DNA of 39,757 nt from positions 1-39,757 of the forward strand of contig JBGSVW010000005.1 of assembly GCA_041752735.1 (NCBI GenBank), given 5' to 3'. The notes under the pieces were generated by a model. It did no database searches and was not told the DNA's origin. It worked only from the letters and a program-made list of their open reading frames with translations. This document shows positions 38,001 through 39,757 of the stretch, in pieces. The DNA comes from UBA1422 sp041752735 (GTDB taxonomy: Bacteria; Bacillota; Clostridia; Peptostreptococcales; Anaerovoracaceae). The position numbers and the translations under genes are program-made. Each line of letters opens with the position of its first letter. Position 1 is the first letter of the stretch.

Positions 38001-39757
38001 TGCTGCTGTCTTGGAAATTGTCAGGGGTACTAAAGGAAACCAAAGCATCTGGATTTGTCACACCCTGTGCCTTTAATAAGTCATAAAGCAAAACACCTTT
38101 TGCAGTCCGGTTTGCTGTTGCACTTTTTCGAGCATAATTCGATGTGGTGGAAGCCATAGCCTTGAGTTCACTGACTGCAAACGTCATTTCTGTTCCATCA
38201 ACGGTTAAAGTCAGATCCTCATTGGGGTCGTCAACGGTGCCGGTTCCACTTAACACAATTGTAACTCCATCGGCATTCCTTACGCAGGCTCCTTGATTTT
38301 CATGAGTGATCAATCGAAGGGGTCCACCAGTATTTCCCGCTGTCTCAGAATAGCCATCAGAAGTTGCCATTGCAACAAGAGGCAATCCATTCTGTGAGTA
38401 CGCCAGGAGAATTGGCTTAAGCACCTCCGAGTTGCTGCTGTCAATAATTCCATTTACCAAGGCAGTTTTGCCAAAAATGGACAAAACATCTTTTGTGAAT
38501 GTGCCATCATAAACATTGACAGAGCTAATCGCTGTGGTATCGGTGATGTTCGGATCTGTTTTTTTAATCAAATTCCAAAGATTCAGACCTTCATGTTGCT
38601 GGATGCCTACCCAGGTAAATTCATCATTAACAATCAGGTCGGACATCGCTTCCAATTCGGCAACCGTATACACTTTTGTATAGCCGCTGGTATTGTCTGA
38701 ATTTTGAACTCGAACCGTGAAAGTATCATTCAAATATGTTTTGAACACATCATTGACGCTATGATTTTGAGTAACCGTCGGTGCTGCAGAAATTTCTATG
38801 CTTTTCACGTTCATAACGGTCCGATCAGCATTTCGGTCTGTAGCATCTGTTTGACCAGTCACCAACATAATGGGTCCACCTGAGTTTTGATACGCGACAT
38901 CATACCCGATCGAACTATGATTGATAACAAGGGGCAAGCCTTCTTCTAAGTCTGAATTCGTCACGGATGATGAGCCAAAGGCCAACAGTGTGCCCAGGTC
39001 ATTGATTGAGCTATTTTGGCCGTTGATTAGGTCTGATTTCATGATATCTGCGATCGTAAATACCACAGAAGTACCATCATCGCCAGTGATTGTTACTTTG
39101 TCCGCATTCAGCCGCAATCCGACTGCACTGGATTTGAGGAAATCATAGAGGTCCAAGCCTCTGTATCGAATCTGGCTTTGTCCGATGGAATTCTTAATAT
39201 TGTAGTCCGCAGTTACAGCTATAGTCTGCTTTCCTTCCAACTCGGCGACAGTGAATTCCTTTTCGTCGGTCAAATATGTTCCTGCACCTGAAACGGTGAC
39301 GGTGTTACTTGCCAAAGCACTGTATGGCGCGTCTGTATGGGTGTAACTGTCAGATTGCATGTCGATGGTAATACTCTTCACACTCTTGAGTGATATCGCA
39401 TCACTTGTACCATCAGTTCCAGCTGTACTGGGAATCAACAGGGCCAGTGGTCCACCATCATTTTTCACGGTAAACGGTGTGCTTTCACCTACTGTGAAAG
39501 TCCCCTCATATCCTGGGCTGGTTTTAGTTTGAACCATTGGCGCCCCATTTTTTGCAAATGCTAGTGTCGCCGCTAAATTGGTCACCCCACTTTGAGGATT
39601 GGATCCCAGTGCTAGTACGTTTTCGAGACTGACTTGTACACTATTCGTACCGTCTGAGAATGTGACAGTACCCTTAACTCCGGGAACTTCCAACAGGGTC
39701 TTAATGAAGTAATTCAAGTTAACGCCTTCATAAAGATCGTTGTATTTCACCCCGCTC
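35059..39757 (-). CDS. giant exported modular protein with SUOX-like repeats and beta-propeller (N-terminus beyond window)
   Basis: The last 1565 or so residues are visible; the frame is open to the right edge, and the GTG at 39750 is just a codon within a repeat. Positions count from that GTG. Residues 1-130, 131-325 and 330-500 are modules with YxGLxLxxLL, a DGT strand, LLAFGxNGxPL and GGPLxLI, resembling molybdopterin oxidoreductase (sulfite-oxidase fold) domains without the cofactor Cys. Residues 505-660 and 661-800 are two shorter related repeats. Residues 803-1175 form a Reg_prop-like beta-propeller (IRSIMSDNNGGYWVGTYGGG; IRSISIDSDGNLWLGTSSNG). Then come another module (1185-1350), a chitobiase-like segment YYTLDGSTPTTSS (1398-1410), a Thr/Pro linker and a FN3-like C-terminus. 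Probably secreted; ligand unknown. Confidence 0.75.
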   Translation of the reverse strand, partial: SGVKYNDLYEGVNLNYFIKTLLEVPGVKGTVTFSDGTNSVQVSLENVLALGSNPQSGVTNLAATLAFAKNGAPMVQTKTSPGYEGTFTVGESTPFTVKNDGGPLALLIPSTAGTDGTSDAISLKSVKSITIDMQSDSYTHTDAPYSALASNTVTVSGAGTYLTDEKEFTVAELEGKQTIAVTADYNIKNSIGQSQIRYRGLDLYDFLKSSAVGLRLNADKVTITGDDGTSVVFTIADIMKSDLINGQNSSINDLGTLLAFGSSSVTNSDLEEGLPLVINHSSIGYDVAYQNSGGPIMLVTGQTDATDRNADRTVMNVKSIEISAAPTVTQNHSVNDVFKTYLNDTFTVRVQNSDNTSGYTKVYTVAELEAMSDLIVNDEFTWVGIQQHEGLNLWNLIKKTDPNITDTTAISSVNVYDGTFTKDVLSIFGKTALVNGIIDSSNSEVLKPILLAYSQNGLPLVAMATSDGYSETAGNTGGPLRLITHENQGACVRNADGVTIVLSGTGTVDDPNEDLTLTVDGTEMTFAVSELKAMASTTSNYARKSATANRTAKGVLLYDLLKAQGVTNPDALVSFSTPDNFQDSSKAVGYKNVTLREIKAQQYLVAYSGADSADAADDSLVDFNDLVKGTSIYTMLRVYRNYTTDSTAWYNEMTNITKIDATDYAIAIATDNITLRLTLDELKAMKATTKTYQVKGVNKTVTGALLSDILNVMGVNKPQTTISIATYDNFNHATYSNIKLEDIASQDYLIAYLEGDTPISDLVKNDTARIDVRVYRNYTSDTSKWYNEVLSSVTIVATSSQYDFSQWTGLPVSGIRSIMSDNNGGYWVGTYGGGLVRKLADGTTTVYNLASTPALDTAFVSAIAPDQSGGIWFSQNASYADPGLNKGLVYMNAAGELTKYTVETTPGTIPDNYVQALYLDSGTLSATTDDILWVGTFGGLTKYEVGTGTWTTYAKTTQNPAGLPATSVTTITPSGDGDLWVGFYPEGTGTGMDGTYTGGCIKFDTSIGAANPTFTQNYSVGYDALIGQARLADAWVRSIAVDSNGGAYIVRAGSTVGLLGTVGGHVDYVAVDGTTTTYTGTELLGSRLTGSSEIRSISIDSDGNLWLGTSSNGVAYCEPPSAGVVGTVLKIYNSQNQAWVQTNPTTGMSTYDNVYVTSIIGGTLLVGSAGGITTIPMTAATKTPDPVALTIYDHTTVKGEFTLDLLNSMAAVAGGKIYNYTGYNTVPSWKTSLNAQGPTIASLFERAGVNLESLAGNTLITFVAGDGYTVKLTKDQLFAARYYYPSGNTGTSNGSLGGAAAQVNKVLVPAIINLAANDGTLSIGQTLPNEQTWDGFNQMMASGGKIIIGDAAAQWNPVTIAGTRSSGVVTRIVSGSNVKVGTTIDFTRPNGSSNKAAKIYYTLDGSTPTTSSTFYNYNEYAGASGMTNSILLNKTGDVTIKTIVIGRGGQDSTISTFTYHVVANTSGGTTDQGTETDGVKNPVIKNPTSVSSEPNQPLKKPIGKSIIFLLNKVDGSGYHQIYRKTGPDECWYFIGRVRNTQFRSWTNLPLTTDRTYYFQVRAYRM

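Overview
This window looks like the chromosome of an anaerobic, low-to-moderate GC Firmicute of the class Clostridia. The evidence is the Clostridium-type ribosome-binding sites and sigma-A promoters, a butyrate kinase, a reverse rubrerythrin with a separate rubredoxin, a BMP-type nucleoside ABC transporter, a Bacillus-type PhoP box before the pst operon, and a corrinoid methyltransferase of the MttB family. I cannot name the genus. No phage, insertion sequence, CRISPR array or rRNA is visible. The gene content is mostly housekeeping and metabolic, and the unusual material lies in a few composite proteins and in intergenic regulatory structures.

Layout, left to right. (1) 1-1553, minus strand: start of the S10 ribosomal operon (rpsJ-rplC-rplD) behind a strong promoter and a structured leader of about 250 nt. 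(2) 1670-6339, minus: butyrate kinase, a LUD-domain protein, a PfkB-fold protein with degraded active-site motifs and a TGS/uridine-kinase fusion form one operon, preceded by a small YdbC/PC4-like gene with a consensus promoter. (3) 6450-7985, plus: a sugar:cation symporter of the GPH family that appears to use an ATT start codon. (4) 8133-13072, minus: a nucleoside uptake operon (BMP lipoprotein, ATPase, two permeases), divergent from uridine kinase at 13317-13934, so uptake and salvage sit together. (5) 14088-14888: reverse rubrerythrin and rubredoxin, convergent and sharing one terminator; these handle peroxide and oxygen stress. (6) 14985-20629, minus: an ASCH protein, a diglucosyldiacylglycerol-synthase-like glycosyltransferase, a GyrI-like protein and a large RecA-like/ATP-grasp fusion form one operon; a HTH/SHOCT-like gene pair lies upstream. 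(7) 20747-23902: an AraC regulator divergent from a corrinoid protein and an MttB-family methyltransferase. (8) 23906-28063, minus: pstSCAB-phoU under a four-repeat PhoP box. (9) 28098-29722: a DUF3795-like protein, tRNA-Pro, a small lipoprotein and tRNA-Val. (10) 29783-34278, minus: a membrane SBP/PAS/GGDEF/HD-GYP protein, a pirin and a PlsC acyltransferase. (11) 34367-35030: bioY with an operator resembling a BirA site. (12) 35059-39757, minus: the C-terminal 1565 or so residues of a giant, probably exported protein with repeated molybdopterin-oxidoreductase-like modules and a Reg_prop beta-propeller.

The most interesting points are: the giant modular protein; an 11-bp perfect inverted repeat that straddles the promoter of the ATP-grasp fusion gene and would hide its Shine-Dalgarno sequence only in read-through transcripts; the bioY promoter, operator and terminator composite; the S10 leader; a degenerate inverted copy of the tRNA-Pro T-arm; and the likely ATT start codon. 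All assignments come from reading motifs by eye. No database search was run.
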